DNA of 64,000 bases from Orientallactaga sibirica (Eukaryota > Chordata > Mammalia > Rodentia > Dipodidae), in NCBI GenBank assembly GCA_036365145.1, contig JAEOAD010000052.1, forward strand, positions 13,825,501 through 13,889,500, given 5' to 3'. The translations under genes and the position numbers were made by a program. The notes below the pieces were generated by a model, which was not told where the DNA came from, ran no database searches, and saw only the letters and a program-made list of their open reading frames with translations. This document shows positions 43,501 through 58,500 of this stretch, in pieces. The stretch's first letter is position 1. Each line of letters starts with the position of its first letter.

Positions 43501-46500
43501 GCCAGAAGCACAAAGAGCTGCATGTATATGGAGTTCATCTGCAACAGCTAGAGGCCCTGGCATGCCCATTCTTTCTCTCACACCACCTTTGCAAATAAAT
43601 ATTTTATGTTTTTCAAAAAATAAAAATAAATTTTTCAATCACAAATTTAAATATTCAAAAAAAGTGTATTGATAAATTGCTAATAAAGCTGGGCGTGGTG
43701 GCACACACCTTTAATCCCAGCACTCAGGAGGCAGAGATCGGAAGATTGTGGTGAGTTGAGGCCACCCTGAGACTACATAGTGAATTCCAGGTCAGCTTGG
43801 GACAGAGTGAGACGCTACCTTGGGGAGCGGGGTGGAAGCTGGGCTGGAGAGATGGCTTAGCGGTTAATGTGCCTGCCTGCTAAGCCTAAGAACGCCCGTT
43901 CAATTCTCCAGGTCCCACATTTAGCCAGATGCACAGTGACAAAAGGGTGCAATGCCACACATACCCACAAGGGGGTGCAAATGTCTGGAGTTCAGTTCAT
44001 AAAGGCTGAGAAGCTGCTGGAGTGCCCATTTTCTATTTCTCTCTCTCTCTCTGACTTGCTCCAAAAAAAAAAAAAAAACTAATAAAAAAAACTTATGTAA
44101 TCATATGTAATTATAGTTGCATTTCTAGTTTAAAATGTAACTGAGAGTTGGATATGGGGAACTTACACCTATCATTTCAGGAGCTGAGATGCTGGGGCAA
44201 GAAGACCAGTCAGAGTCTGAGGCCACCACGGACTACATACTGAGTTACAGGACAGTCAGAGCTTTTGCATGAACCCCTGTCTCATAAACTATCCCTTGTG
44301 TATGTCCGTCTGTATTTACGGCAAAGTACCCAAATCACAATGTAACATAAAAATTTTGGGCTGGAGAGTTGGCTTAGTGGTTAAGGCACTGGCTGCAAAG
44401 CCAAAGGACTCAGGTGTGATTCCCTAGGATGCACAAAGGGGAGCATGTGTCTGGAGTTCATTTGCAGCAGCCAGAGGCCCTGGTATGACCGTTATTTTTT
44501 CTCTCTTCCCCCTCTAATAAATAAATAAATAAATAAATAAATAAATGCATGCCAGGCATGTGGCACACACTTTTAATCCCAGCACTCGGGAGGCAGAGGT
44601 AGGAGGATAACCGTGAGTTTGAGGCTACCCTGAGACTACATAGAAAATTCCAGGTCAGGCTACCTCAGAAAACCAATAATAAATAAAAATATTTTTAAAA
44701 AGTTTTTATGTTCCCTCTCTCATCTGCATAGGTTAACTTATATACTAACAAAAGTTAACATCAACACAAGCAAAATGTCAGGGATTAAATAATTGTGTCC
44801 TTTTATCGCAACTACCTTTTGTTTTCTTGGGGCAAAGCAGAACAGACATGTTGGTATATATAAAAACTTTAAAAACCTGCCACATTTTCAGAAGAGAGGT
44901 AATGGGACTGGGGAGGTGGCTCAACAGTATAAGGCTTGCAAAGACTGTCACTCAGGACCCAGTTCTCCATAACACCAGCTGCAAAAAGTGGCACAAGGGC
45001 TGGAGAGAGAGCTCAGTAGTTGGGACACTCACCTGCAACAACTAAGAACCTAAGTTCAACTCCCCAGGACCCATGTAAAGCCAGATGCACACAGTGTCTC
45101 AAGTACACGTGTCTGGAGTTTGTTTCCAATGGCTAGAGGCTCTAGCAACCCATCCTGTTTCTTTCTCTCAAATAAGTTCATAAATAAAATATTTAAAAAA
45201 TAATTAAATAAGCTGGGCGTGGTGGCACACGCCTTTAATCCCAGCACTCGGGAGGCAGAGGTAGGAGGATCGCCGTGAGTTCAAGGCCACCCTGAGACTA
45301 CATAGTTAATTCCAGGTCAGCCTGGGCCAGAGTGAGACCCTACCTCGAAAAACCAAAATAAAAATTATAATAATAATAATAATAATTAAATAAGTAAGAA
45401 GATATATACACAATTTTCTTTGCTGAGGTTAGGTGTATTAAAAAAAAAATCACCTGAAGCCCAATATGACAACTTGTTTTCTCCTTCCTATATTATTCAA
45501 ATCCCTCCATAGAATATATGTCTTATAAATCCAGAAAGGGGGTCAGACGGATGGCTAAGTGGTTAAGGTGCTTGCTTGCAATACCTACCTAATGGTCTGG
45601 GTTCAATTCCCCAGGACCCATGTAAAGCCAAACGCACACAAAGTGATACATGGTTCTGGAGTTCCTTTGCAGCTGCTGGAGGCCCTGACATGCCCATTCT
45701 CTCTGTCTCTCCCTTCGTCTCTTCTCCCTCCTTCCTTCCTTTTCTTTCTCTCTCTCTCCCTCTCTCTTGCCTTGCAAATAAATAAAAGTATTTTAAGGGC
45801 TGGAAAGATGGCTTACCAGTTAAGGGACTTGCGTACGAAGCCTAAGGACCTAGGTTCGATTTTCCAGTACCCACATAATGCCAGATGGCCAAAATGGCCC
45901 AAGTCTGGAGTTTGTTAGAAGGCCCTGGTGTGTCCATATTCTCTCCCCCCGACCACCAAAAAAAATTTTAAGGCCGCCATGAGACTACAGTGAATTCCAG
46001 GTCAGCCTGGGCTAGAGCAAGACCCTACCTTGAAAAACCAAAATAAATAAATAAATAATCCAAGTGGGGAAAAAAATGACCAATCTATTAAAAGGCCACA
46101 AGAGTATCATTATAGGGCTGGAGAGATGGCTTAGCGATTAATGCACATGCCTACAAAACCTAAGGACTCCAGTTCAATTCCTCAGGTCCCACGAAAGCCA
46201 GATGCACATGGTAGCACATGCGTCTGGAGTTCGTTTGCAGTACCTAGAGGCCCTGGCATGGCCATTCTGACTCTCTCTCTCTCACATTCCCTCTCTTAAA
46301 TAAAACAATGGTCTTAGTTTATAACCCTTACCAAGAGCCACACCATTGGGCCTCAGAAAAGACTTACTGTGGACAGGTATGATGCATGAACCGTTAGCAC
46401 ACATTTCAGCCACTGAACCATTAAAACAGCACTGGAAAAAAAAAAAAAAACACCAAAGTAAAGTTATAAATTCAAAACTAAACAAAGCCAAATGATACAA

Positions 46501-49500
46501 GTGGAAAACTCTGCGAAGATGCCCACACTGAACTCTCAATCACAAGCCATAACCCCTGCATTTGATGAGTCTATAGAAAACTTCTAATAAATGCTAATCT
46601 TTTGGGGGTAGGAGTAAATGGAAAAGATCAAAATTGCCTCCTAAAACAATTCAAGAAAGCCTATGCTTTAATTCAACTAATGCCACCAATAATCACCATA
46701 AACCTGAGCTTTTTCCACTTTATGGTCATGATATTAACACACCATCTATTCACTAACGGGAACCAACAACTGTCAAGTCTTTCACGTAGACCAAATCCAC
46801 GTAAAACCATTCTATTTAATGACTTCTTTACACTTCCTCTTGTAAATTCACAAGAGCCTATCAAGGAATTAACAAAAGCAATAAAATAAAAAATGAAAAT
46901 GTTGGGCTGTTAAGGTGCTTGCCTGCAAGCCCAAAGGACCCAGGTTCAATTCCCCAGGACCCACGTTAGCCAGAGGCACAAGGGGGCACATGCGTCTGGA
47001 GATGGCCTGCCAGTTACAAATGGTTGTAAACTTGGCATCTCAAGTTCAATTCCCCAGCCACACATGCAAAGCCCAATAGACATTCATTTGCAGTGTGGCA
47101 AGAGATCCTGATATGCACACCCACACACATAATAATTTTTTAAGGTGAAAAAAAGTCACATAGAGAGGGGCATGGTGGCACATGCCTTTAATCCCAGCAC
47201 TCCAGAGCAGAGGTAGGATTGCCTTGAGTTCAAGGCCACCCAGAGACTACATGATGAGTTCCAGGTCAACCTGACTAGGGACCTTACCTCAAAAAAAAAA
47301 AAAAATCACATAAAACTTACTCATTTTAGCTTTAAAAACAGGAAGGGCTGAAGAGATGGCTTAGCAGTTAAGGCATTTGCCTGCAAAGCCTAAAGACCCA
47401 GGTTTGATTCCCCAGTTCCCACATAAGCCAGATACATAAGGTGGTACATGCATCTGGAGTTTGTCTGCAATGAGTAAAGGCCCTGCTGTACCCCTATCTC
47501 CCTTCTCCCTCTGCTTATAATTACATATATTAAATATTTTTTAAAAAGTCATTTAAGTCACCCAAACAGCTTACCTGTTAGGATGGCCTTGCAACCTCTT
47601 TGTAAGCTAAAGAGAGGAAAGCAGAGTTAGCAGCAGTAGCACTTCAGAGGCCGCCTATCTCTACCACTGCCGAGACGCATGACAGCCATCTACTTAAAAC
47701 CAGTATAACTTACTGGAATTCCTTCCCATCAGAATGAATGGCAGAATGACAGAAACCAAGGCTACGATTTGTATGAAATGTTCAGAACAAGCAAACCCAT
47801 GCAGACATAAAATAGATTAGTGATTGAAGTAACTGGGGAAGAGGGGCAGCCATTAGAGCACCACAAACAGTACAGGATTTCTTTTTGGGATAACAATTGT
47901 ACAACCTATAAACAGGAAGCAACATGGAACTTTGCAGAAGTGAAGAGTGATTTTTATGATGTTTAAGTAGTATTTCTACTTTTAAAAAAATACATAGGAG
48001 CCAGGTATGGTGGCTCACATCTTTAATCCCAGCACTCGGGAGACAGAGATAGGAGGATTGCTGGGAGATCAAGGACACCCTGGGACTACATAGTAAATTC
48101 CAGGTCAGTCTGGGCCACAGCAAGATCCTACCTCAAAAACCTAAATAAATCAACGGCAGGCACATCTTCCTTTGGTGTTAACAGTATCATATAACAAGGA
48201 GCACACGCTTTTCTAATGTGTGATGCTGCTTTCTTAGTTTCCCCGAATAATGGTAAAACCAGCCTACACCATTAATACCTAACTAGTCTAAGGAAAACTT
48301 CATCGTGTAAAACAAATGTAGTCATTTAATTCCTAATAACAAGGTATCTACTTCATCTTATCCAAGGATATCACTGTAGCCCAGGCTGACCTGGCTCTCT
48401 GGGCACTCTGTAGCCCAAGCTAGCCTCAAACTCACAGATCCTCCTGGACATAAGAGGGAATGCACAAGTAAGACTGGGGCTTCGTGCTGGTGTTTCTACT
48501 ATAATCCCCACGAAGGACACCCAGCATTCATGCAACATTCTGTGTTCACGTCAAACTCACAAATGCTTCCAAATAAAGGGATCACACTCACTGCTGGGGG
48601 AAAAGGTAAAAAATCATCATTACATTCCTTTCTCCGTCTCAGAAATCCCCAATGTCACCTTCCACTAATTCATCTCATTCCTGTGCTAGGTGCCATGCGC
48701 CTTGCATACACAATCCGTTCTCTAGACTTGGACTCTCCTGATTCGTAGCAGAAGGACTGTGAGACAGAAAGCACAGCTTACCTCTTTTAACAGTGGAATA
48801 ACCGCGTGCAAGGGTATCCTTAACACAGTCTTCTTTATTAGGTTTAAATTCCTAGTTTGAAGTACTTTCTGTAAGAAATAAAAGGATTATTCAGGTAAGC
48901 ATACTTAAGAACAGTAATACAGGAAAAACTGTCTCTAAATTATTGAAAATAGCCAGAAAATATATTTTAAAAACTAACTAAATAAATAGGTGTATGGGCT
49001 GGAGAGATGGCGTAGTGGTTAAGGCATTTACCTGCAAAGCCAAAGGACCCTGGTTTAATTCTCCAGGACCACGTAAGCCAGAAGCACAAGGGGGCACATG
49101 CATCTGGAGTTCGTTTGCAGTGGCTGGATACCCTGGTGTGCCCATTCTCTCTCTCGCTCTCTCTCTGCCTTTCTCTCTCTTTCAAATAAATAAATTAATT
49201 AAATATATTAAAAAAACAAAATAGCCAGGCAAAGTGGCTCCCAGCACTCAGGAGGCAGAGGTAGGAGGATCTCAGTGAGTTCAAGGCCATCCTCAGTATT
49301 TATAGTGAATTCCAGGTCAGCCTGGACTAGAGTAAAACCCCACCTCAAAAAAAAATTAAAATAGACCAAGACAATAAATCACCAACTGTGTCTGGAGAAT
49401 CAAGCTGAGGGAAGGAAAGAAGGTTGCATCATGCCTTACAGAGAAAAGATAAGTAGTCTTCAGACATCAAGAAATTTTTCATATAAATAAATAAATATAT

Positions 49501-52500
49501 GTTTAATTTTTTTAATTTTTTTGAGAGAGACACACAGAGAAAGAGTAGAGAGAGGGAGAGGAAGACAGAGAATGGGCACACCAGCAGTCTCTCAGCTGCT
49601 GTGAACGAAATCCAGATGCGTTCGCCCCCTTGTGGGCAAGTGCGGCATTGCGCCCTTGCATCACTGCATCTGGCTAAACGTGGGACCTGGAGATTGGAAC
49701 CGGGTTCTTAGGCTTAGCAGGCAGGCACCTTGACCGCTAAGCCATCTCTCCAGCCCAAATAAATAAAATATATTTTAAAAAATTTTAGAAGGGCTGGAGA
49801 CATAGCTTAGCAGTTAAGGCATTTGCCTGCAAAGCCAAAGGATCCTGGTTCGATTCTACAGGACCACATAAGCCAGGTGCACATGGGGGTGCATGCATCT
49901 GGAGTTTGTTTGCAGTGGCTGGAGGCCCTGGAGTACTCATTCTTGCTCGCTCACTCACACGCTCTTTCTCTCCCTCTCCCCCCGCTAAAATATATAAATA
50001 AATAAAATATATTTTTCAGAGCCGGGCATGGAGGCGCACGCCTTTAATCCCAGTACTCAGGAGGCAGAGGTAGGAGGATTGCCATGAGATCAAGGCCACC
50101 CTGAGACTACATAGTGAATTTCAGGTCAGCCTGGGCTAGAGTGAGACCCTACCTCGAAACACCAAAAAAAAATTTTTTTTCCAAAAGAAAATTTCCACCT
50201 ATGTTTTATATAAAATAGAAAAGATCATTTCTAGACACTTAAATGCAGGTATGGACCATTTAGAGACATTCTCCAACCTAAATTTTATTAAATTAGACCT
50301 GAATCCACACAAGAATTGACAATACAATAATGCATCATAGAAAAGCATTCGGACTGAAATAACCCTTTTAAAACTATTAGGAATTTGGGGCTGGAGAGGA
50401 TGGCTTAGCAGTTAAGGCATGTGCCTGCGAAGCCTAAGGACCCAAGTTCAATTCTCCAGTACACACACATAAGTTACATGCACATGGTGGCATGTGTCTG
50501 GAGTTCATTTGCAATGATGAGCTCATTTGCCCTCCTCAAATAAATAAATAAGTAAAATTTTTAAGAAACTACCAGCATTTTGTAAAATGTTAAAACAAAC
50601 AGAAGACCACATAGTGAATGCTGCCAGCCCAGCCCTTCAGTCTCCACCCCGGGTTGTAGAAGAGCAGACAGGAGGACTGGGGGAGGGCTCAGCAGCTCCA
50701 GGCACTTGCTGGCAAGCCTGCCAACCACAGTTTGATTCTCAGCCTCCACACAAAGCTAGATGCGATGGGAGGGGACTTGTGGACCACATCATCTGGTACA
50801 CATAGCAGCAAAACAGGACAGTGAGAGGAAGGAGAGGACCAATAACCCAAGGTTGTCCTCTGACCTCCACACACAACCCCTTCCTCATTCCTCATATAGG
50901 ACCGCCACAAACAGAGAGAAAAGAAAAAACAAGAAAACACAAGACAGGGGGACAGAGCAGACGAGTCATGACTGTCCCACAGAAATGACATCCTCTTGGA
51001 CAAGGTTTCATGTTGTGAGAAAAATCACAGACAAAGGAGGAAGGAAGTAGAACTTTCAGATCTGACACCCCTGTCTCTTAAATACTTTTCAGTGTGAACT
51101 GAAGAGTATCCAAAGAGCAACCACCGAGGCTAGTTTCTCATCTTTCGTCAGTTCTTAACATGCCTTTTCAGAATTCCTTGCAAAAAAATTTAATTGCTTA
51201 TTTATAAAATTACCTTCACATCTTAAGCCCATCAGTTTAAAACTATCACTTAATTACAAACTTTCTTAGATAAGCCACAGAAAGCACTTTCTTTTTCAGG
51301 ATTGTGCCCTAGGCATGAAACAGCTTTGGCCACCAAGCAGGCATCAAGCTAGGATGAACAAAGAGCTTCCATCTGATCTGCCCCTGACTGATATAAAACA
51401 CCACCACCAATGAGGTACTGCTTTGCCCATTGTCAGGGGCCAGAAAGCATTTTATAGACAACCTCTAGGGAGCTGAATAATGGGCTGACCTGATTTAACA
51501 GTTTTCAGTTAACCTAAACTATTATTTTCATATAGCCAACATACAAGTTTCAAAGCAAAATCTAAAGTGAGGCATAGTGGAATACACAGACCTATAGTCC
51601 TAGCTACTTGGAGGCTAAGAGAGAAGGAGCCCAAGTTCCAGGCCTGTCTGGGCAATTGAACAAGGCCTTGTCTGAAAATGAAACTTCTTTAAAAAATTCT
51701 TTTTGTTTACTTATTTAATATGACAGTGAGAGAAGAGAGAAAGAGACAGATAGATAGAGAATGGGCCTCTAGCCACTACAAACAAACTCCAGATGCATGC
51801 GCCACTTTGTCCATCTGGCTTATGTGGGTCCTGGGGAATCGAGCCTCGAACCGGGGTACTTAGGCTTCACAGGCAAGCGCTTAACCACTAAGCCATCTCT
51901 CCAGCCCATGAAAATGAAACTTTTTGAAGGACAAGGAGTATACCTCAGTGGTAGAACACTTGCACAGCATATGTAAGGACCAGGGCTGAAATTCCAGTAT
52001 GTGAAAACAGTAGCCCATAATCCTCAGCATTCAGGAGGCTAAGGCAGGAGTTCAAGGCTAGCCTGGACTAGGCATTAACACCAGATAAGCAGCTCAGTGG
52101 AAGAGCACTTGGCTAGCAGGCACAAAGGCCCTGGGTACAATCCCCAACACCACAGAGGCACACAAACAAGAAGACCCACTGATCAGAACTTCAATAATGA
52201 AGGTGATAGGTGCAACTTGATATTCATCTGATCATCTCCTTATTACAAGTATGTTCTGTTCTCCAAACGCCCATCATCTAGAAGATACTGTCTAGCCTGT
52301 AGTACTTGATACTGTCTTTCAACATTCATCCAATAGAAGGCTTCCCTGACTTTAACCAAGCAGGAGAGGCCTGCTGCAAGCCATGTCATCCAATCGTAAC
52401 ATTTTCTTGTCATGATTTACACTGAAAGATTAAGAAATAGCCGGGCGTGGTGGCGCACGCCTTTAATCTCAGCACTTGGGAGGCAGAGGCAGGAGGATCC

Positions 52501-55500
52501 CTGTGAGTTCAAGGCCACCCTGAGACAACATAGTGAATTTTACGTCAGCCTGGGCTACAGTGAAACCCTACCTAAAAGAAAAAGAAAAAGACTGGGTGCC
52601 AGGCATGGTGACATAGCCTGTAATTCCAGAATTCAAGAGGCAGAGACAGGAGGATGGTAGCAAGCACAAGTTGTACCAGACAGTTCCAACCAGCCACGGA
52701 TACAGAGGAAAGAAAACAACAGCTGGGGATGTGGCTCAGTGGCAGAGTGCTTGCCAAGTACTCAAGAAGGCCGGGGTTGGATCCCTCGCACTACATAAAA
52801 CCATGGAGGTGCCCATAACCCCAGCACTTTGCAAGTGCAGGCACGAAGATCGAATAGTTCAAGGTCATCCTCAATTACATAGCAAGTTCAAGACTAGCCT
52901 TAGTGATGAGAGCCTTCTCACAGGGCAGACAGGAAAATGCTCAGGGGGAGAGGGAGGGAAGGAGTGTAAAATCCGTGCTCTCAATTTTGGAGAACTAACA
53001 GGGTTGTGATCAAATACACCTACATGTATTGAGTGGATAACAACAGATGCACACCAGAATTATAGAAGGCAAGTAAGAATGAGGCCTAGTTACTTAGAAG
53101 TTATCCTAAACATCCAGTGAAATCTTAACAATCTCTGTAATATCTGACTATATGCTAGCAATTTAAATTACACTTACAGGAGCTGGAGAGATGGCTCAGC
53201 AATTAAATGCACTTAGTTACAAAGCCTAATAGCCCAAGTTCAAATCTCTAGTACCCATGAAAAGCCAGATACAAAAAGTGGCACATGAGTCTGAAATTCA
53301 TTTACAGTGGCAGGAGACTCAGGTGCACCCATACTCTCTCTTTCTGCCTTTGCCCCCCTCCCCCTGCTTGCAAATAAACAATAAAATATTTTTTTTAAAA
53401 AACTTGCTAGAATAGCCCAACACTTGGGAGGCAAAGGTAGGGGGATTGCTGAGAGTTCAAGGCCACCCCGTGAGTACATAGTGAATTCCAGGACAGCCTG
53501 AGCTGAGGTAAAACTCTAATTCAAGAAAAACAAAAACAAAAACTTACTGGAGCTGGGTGTGGTGGCACATGGGAGGCAGAAATAGGAGGATCACTGAAAG
53601 TTCGAGGCCACCCAGAGACTACATAGTGAGCTACATGTCAGCCTGGGCTACAATGAGACCCTACCTTGAATCCTACCCGCCCCCAAAAAAACAAGAATGA
53701 CGTTTGATAATTTTAAATTATTACTGTTAATGTGGGGGCGGACAGGGGGTATGGTATGGTAACGGATCATTTGAAGTTGAATAGGTATGTGTCCATGGGT
53801 GAAACAATACTGCATTATTTCTAGACAAGCACTCCTCAACTAGCTCTAAGATTTGATAATTTCTACGATTCTCAGGGAGGCATATGGACAGTTAGCAAAC
53901 TTAGGCAGGCAGGCTGACTGGCTATGTTGTTGGTAACTTTTGAAGCTGAGCAATAAGTTCATGTTGATCTACACTGTTTAAAAAATCTTAACTGGGCTGG
54001 AGAGATGGCTTAGCGGTTAAGGTGCCTGCCTGCTAAGCCTAAGAACGCTGGTTCCAATCTCCAGGTCCCGCGTTTAGCCAGATGCAAAGTAACGCAAGGG
54101 GGCACACGCATCTGGATTTCGTTCACAGCAGCTGAGAGACTGCTGGCGCGCCCATCTCTGTCTCCCTCTCCGTCTGTCTCTCCCTGTCTCTCCAAAAATA
54201 AATAAAAAATAAAATAAAAATTAAAAAAAGAATCTTACCTACCTGGTTCACTTACTAAAGAAAGTATCAAAGTATAAACACATAGGAAATTATGGCAGGT
54301 AAGTTATATGTCATAAACCTTGTCAATTATTTACTGCAGGCATTTTTTGTATCAAATCCTCACCAAGGTTTCTATGCCAAGTTAAACTAAAATTCACCTT
54401 AATATGTATGTTCACAAAATTCTGTGAAGTACTCGTGGGCTTCAGACCTATGGTCTCCTCTTTATACAATTACCTTAGGCACAAAGACTAGCTATTCCCA
54501 CTGAAATCGGACGCAGTCAGAGAAGGTGTCTTTGGGTGACAGATTTCAGTGCCATCTACACTGACTAAAATAATAGCACTACTGAGGCATGAGGAAAGCA
54601 TGTAACAACTATCAATGGTTTTAGTCTGATCAGGCAGTGTTAAACCTATTGTTCATGCTTTCATCTCCTATACAGACAGACAACTGGGAAACATAAAGGG
54701 TCATATGGAAGAACTTCACACAGGCAGTTACCAACTGACACAGCAACCACAAATACCTCCCTTAAATAGTTTCTAGAACTTTTACCTCTAGGTATCTCAC
54801 AACATAACCCCAACCCTCTTGCATATTCCCCCCCAAGCCTCCTACCCATTGTTAAGGTTCCCACCTCACTGCCCCCTCTCACGGCCAGGGGGAATTAAGA
54901 TTCTGGAATCCAGAGTAAAAACTCAGGAACGCATTTTCCTACAGAAAAAAATATAAATTGTGATCTAGAATGCTGAATGTCATAGTTCAGCTATACTTTA
55001 CACAGGCTTGTCTGAGCTAAAGCCTAAGAGCCTAACATGTCCAAATAGGATTTCTATGAGAAAATGCATTCCAGATTAGAGAAGACTCAACCCAACCAAA
55101 CAGCAGGTTTAGGACTGTCTGTATAAAGCCACCAAGAGAATCAATGTCAGAGTAAGTTCACAAAGCAAGCCAGGCGTGGTGGCGCACGCCTTTAATCCTA
55201 GCACTTGGGAGGCAGAGGTAGGAGGATTGATATGAGTTCAAGGCCACCCTGAGACTACACAACGAATTCCAGGGCAGCCTGGGCTACAGAGAGACCCTAC
55301 CTTGAAAAGAAAATTATAACATTACTTGTTACCCAGTAAGTGTGCAACATCAAACCTTTCTAAAAAAAACTAGCCATCATAATTCACTGAAAAACTGCTA
55401 TAATACTTACATTTAGCATTTCCAAATCATTACTCTCTAAGCCCTGGGTCAAAAGAACTGGGAAGCTATTCGTCTGCAGAAGGTCATCCTTTCTTTCTTT

Positions 55501-58500
55501 TGCAGCTATATCCATTGCTCCTAGGCGTTCTTCAATGCTCGCCTAAAAACAGAAGTTATCTGTTAAGAGTTAGCCAGACAGGGCTATGGTAGTTTGGAAA
55601 CAAATACTGACACCCTTAATCCCCAAAAGCACAATTCCAAAACAATCTCATTCCCACAATAGTGATGTGAGGGACAAGTGTAACACCTGTAAACCAGTTT
55701 CCAGGTCCTAGTGGGAAAATAAACCATGCCAACATGACTTGAAAATGTGAGGCATCAAGAGCCCTGTATTTCAAGATGCAAGGACCTGGCACCCAATTGC
55801 AGCAAAGCTGAGCCCATTAGCACATGACCAGGCACCCTACTGCAGCAAGCTGAGCCCATTAGCACATGATCTGCCCCAGGTGTCACTATCCCATGGTATC
55901 AACCTCAGATCTAAAAACAAAATATTCGTCAAAAACACAAAGACTTACACTCTTAAAACACCTTTTTGGGGGCTGGAGATAAGGCTCAAGAGGTTAAAGG
56001 CACTTTCCTGCCAAGCCTGAAAGCCTGATGACCAGGGTTCAACTCCCAGTGCCTAAGCCAGATGCACAAAGTGGTGCATGTATCTGGAGTTCATCTGCAG
56101 AGGCTAGATAGAGCCCTGGTGTGCTCATTCCTTGTCTCTCTTTTCCTGTCTCTGCTTGCAGAAAAATAAAAATATTTTTTACAAGTGAAAGTTTTTTCAA
56201 TTTAAGTGTAAATATGGTACAATTTGCTCTACAAAAGCAATACTGAACAGAAGTAATCCCTGACTAAAGTAGCCTAACAGTCATGTTCTGCCAAGATACT
56301 TGGTAGTTAAGTTGAAACAGGTGTTCTATGACTAACAAAGCCAACAGATATGTCCAAGAAAGCACCCTGCTCGGGTCTTCCTAACAGACAAAAAACGTCA
56401 AGGGACTAGGGTACGGCTAAATAGTATAAGGTTTTACCCTAACGGGTACAAGGCCCTTGACGCATACCCTAGTACTAGAAGAAGGGAGAGGGAGAGAAAA
56501 CATTAAAACAAGAAAAAATGTAATAGACGAACCTAGATTAAGCTAAGTAAATTCATTTTTATTTTTAAGGTCAGATAACACACTATTGAGAAATAATTTA
56601 TATGAATGCCTAGAGTATCTCTAACCCTTCTACTCAATAGACATTGAAAATCACCTAAAGACATGTTTCCTCTAGAATGAAAGTGCTTAAAATAAAGATT
56701 ATTTACTTTCTTGAATGAAAGATGAGAACACTGTGAGTGAGGGTGCACATGCGCGCATGTGTGTACAGTAAGCACAGGAGAGTTCTGGAAGTAACTTACA
56801 AAGTTTATAAGCACTGTAAGTAACTGTGTCTCTTGAACAGACCAATTCTCACATAACCAAGCCAGAGTTGCTCAGACAGCCAAGAGAAAGAGGCATCACT
56901 GGAGCTCAGCAACATGCGAAACCCAATGGAAGTCATCACAGCTAACTCTGACTTCATCCATCAGCTTCATCCAGCCAACTGACTATTGGCAAATGGCTAA
57001 AAGTTCATTTTAGTTAACAAAAATTGCATCTTGGGAGGCAGAAGTAGGAGGATTGCTGTGAGTTTAAGGCCACCCTGAGACTACATAGTGAATTCCAGGT
57101 CAGCCTGGACCAGAGTGAGACCCTACCTCCAAAACCAAGATTTGGAACCACACCCACCCACCTAGGCGGGAAAGAGGACAGCAGCCGCGATCTCAGCGTG
57201 TTTCTCAAGCATCAGTTTTGGCTCTACAAAACACTCGCAGACGTGCTTACCCCTCTGAGTCAAGACTCAGGACATGCCAAAGCGGCTGTGTTACCTCGTT
57301 GCCGCCTGGCTTCCTCTTGCTCTCCGTCTCCTTGGTCGGCTGGGGCAGAGGCTTGGTCAGTGCTTGATGTCCAGGAATCCCAGGCACCAGAACTTTTGCT
57401 TCTGAATTCACCATGGGCGTCCTCACCTGTCACAGTATCAAGTGTGGAAAAAGAAACCATGCCTTAGTACTGGGGCTTCCTCCATGAGAAAACAAAAGGC
57501 TTTTCTATTATAACCTGCAATAGAATGTACTTACCATAAGAATTCAAAATAAATTTTAACTTAATGCTGGCAAATAAAATTTGGAACCCCTTCATTGGCT
57601 GTTCACCTCTCCTGAAGTTCCAGGTTCCTGTCCTGGTAAGTTTCCCTCTCTCAGCCTAGCCAGGGTGAGAAACAGGAGGAACCCCCCCCCATCTCTACTC
57701 CCAACGGGCTCTCTGCACTGTGCTCTCTTCCCTCTCTCAATCCCTTTTTATGTTTCAGACTCATGCTCACTTCCCCATGGGCTCTTGGGCCACGTGGATA
57801 CATCCATTCCACCTTCCTTGGTCAGTGGACTCTCCCTCACCCCGCCAAACTTCTGAGTAATTGTAATAATTTAACAATTTAAAAAATGGAACATTTGCTA
57901 TGGTATTAAAGTTTGATAAAGAATCTTACCTACCTGGTTCACTTACTAAAGAAAGTATCAAAGTATAAACACATAGGAAATTATGGCAGGTAAGTTATAT
58001 GTCATAAACCTTGTCAATTATTTACTGCAGGCATTTTTGTATCAAATCCTCACCAAGGTTTCTATGCCAAGTTAAACTAAAATTCACCTTAATATGTATG
58101 TTCACAAAATTCTGTGAAGTACTCGTGGGCTTCAGACCTATGGTCTCCTCTTTATACAATTACCTTAGGCACAAAGACTAGCTATTCCCACTGAAATCGG
58201 ACGCAGTCAGAGAAGGTGTCTTTGGGTGACAGATTTCAGTGCCATCTACACTGACTAAAATAATAGCACTACTGAGGCATGAGGAAAGCATGTAACAACT
58301 ATCAATGGTTTTAGTCTGATCAGGCAGTGTTAAACCTATTGTTCATGCTTTCATCTCCTATACAGACAGACAACTGGGAAACATAAAGGGTCATATGGAA
58401 GAACTTCACACAGGCAGTTACCAACTGACACAGCAACCACAAATACCTCCCTTAAATAGTTTCTAGAACTTTTACCTCTAGGTATCTCACAACATAACCC

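Larger units (their letters stand above)
55168..57140 (+). mobile_element. SINEs within duplication unit 1
   Basis: B1 55168-55310, B2-like 55969-56180, an old ID element 56402-56482 (GGTACAAGGCCCTTGACGCA) and a B1 3' fragment 57030-57140. Confidence 0.82.

Noticed and set aside
56402..56482. Possible hairpin: GTCAAGGG ... CCCTTGAC inverted arms in a WDR43 intron
   Set aside because: The whole segment aligns by eye with an old ID (tRNA-derived) SINE, which explains the paired arms; repeated at 60090 by the duplication.
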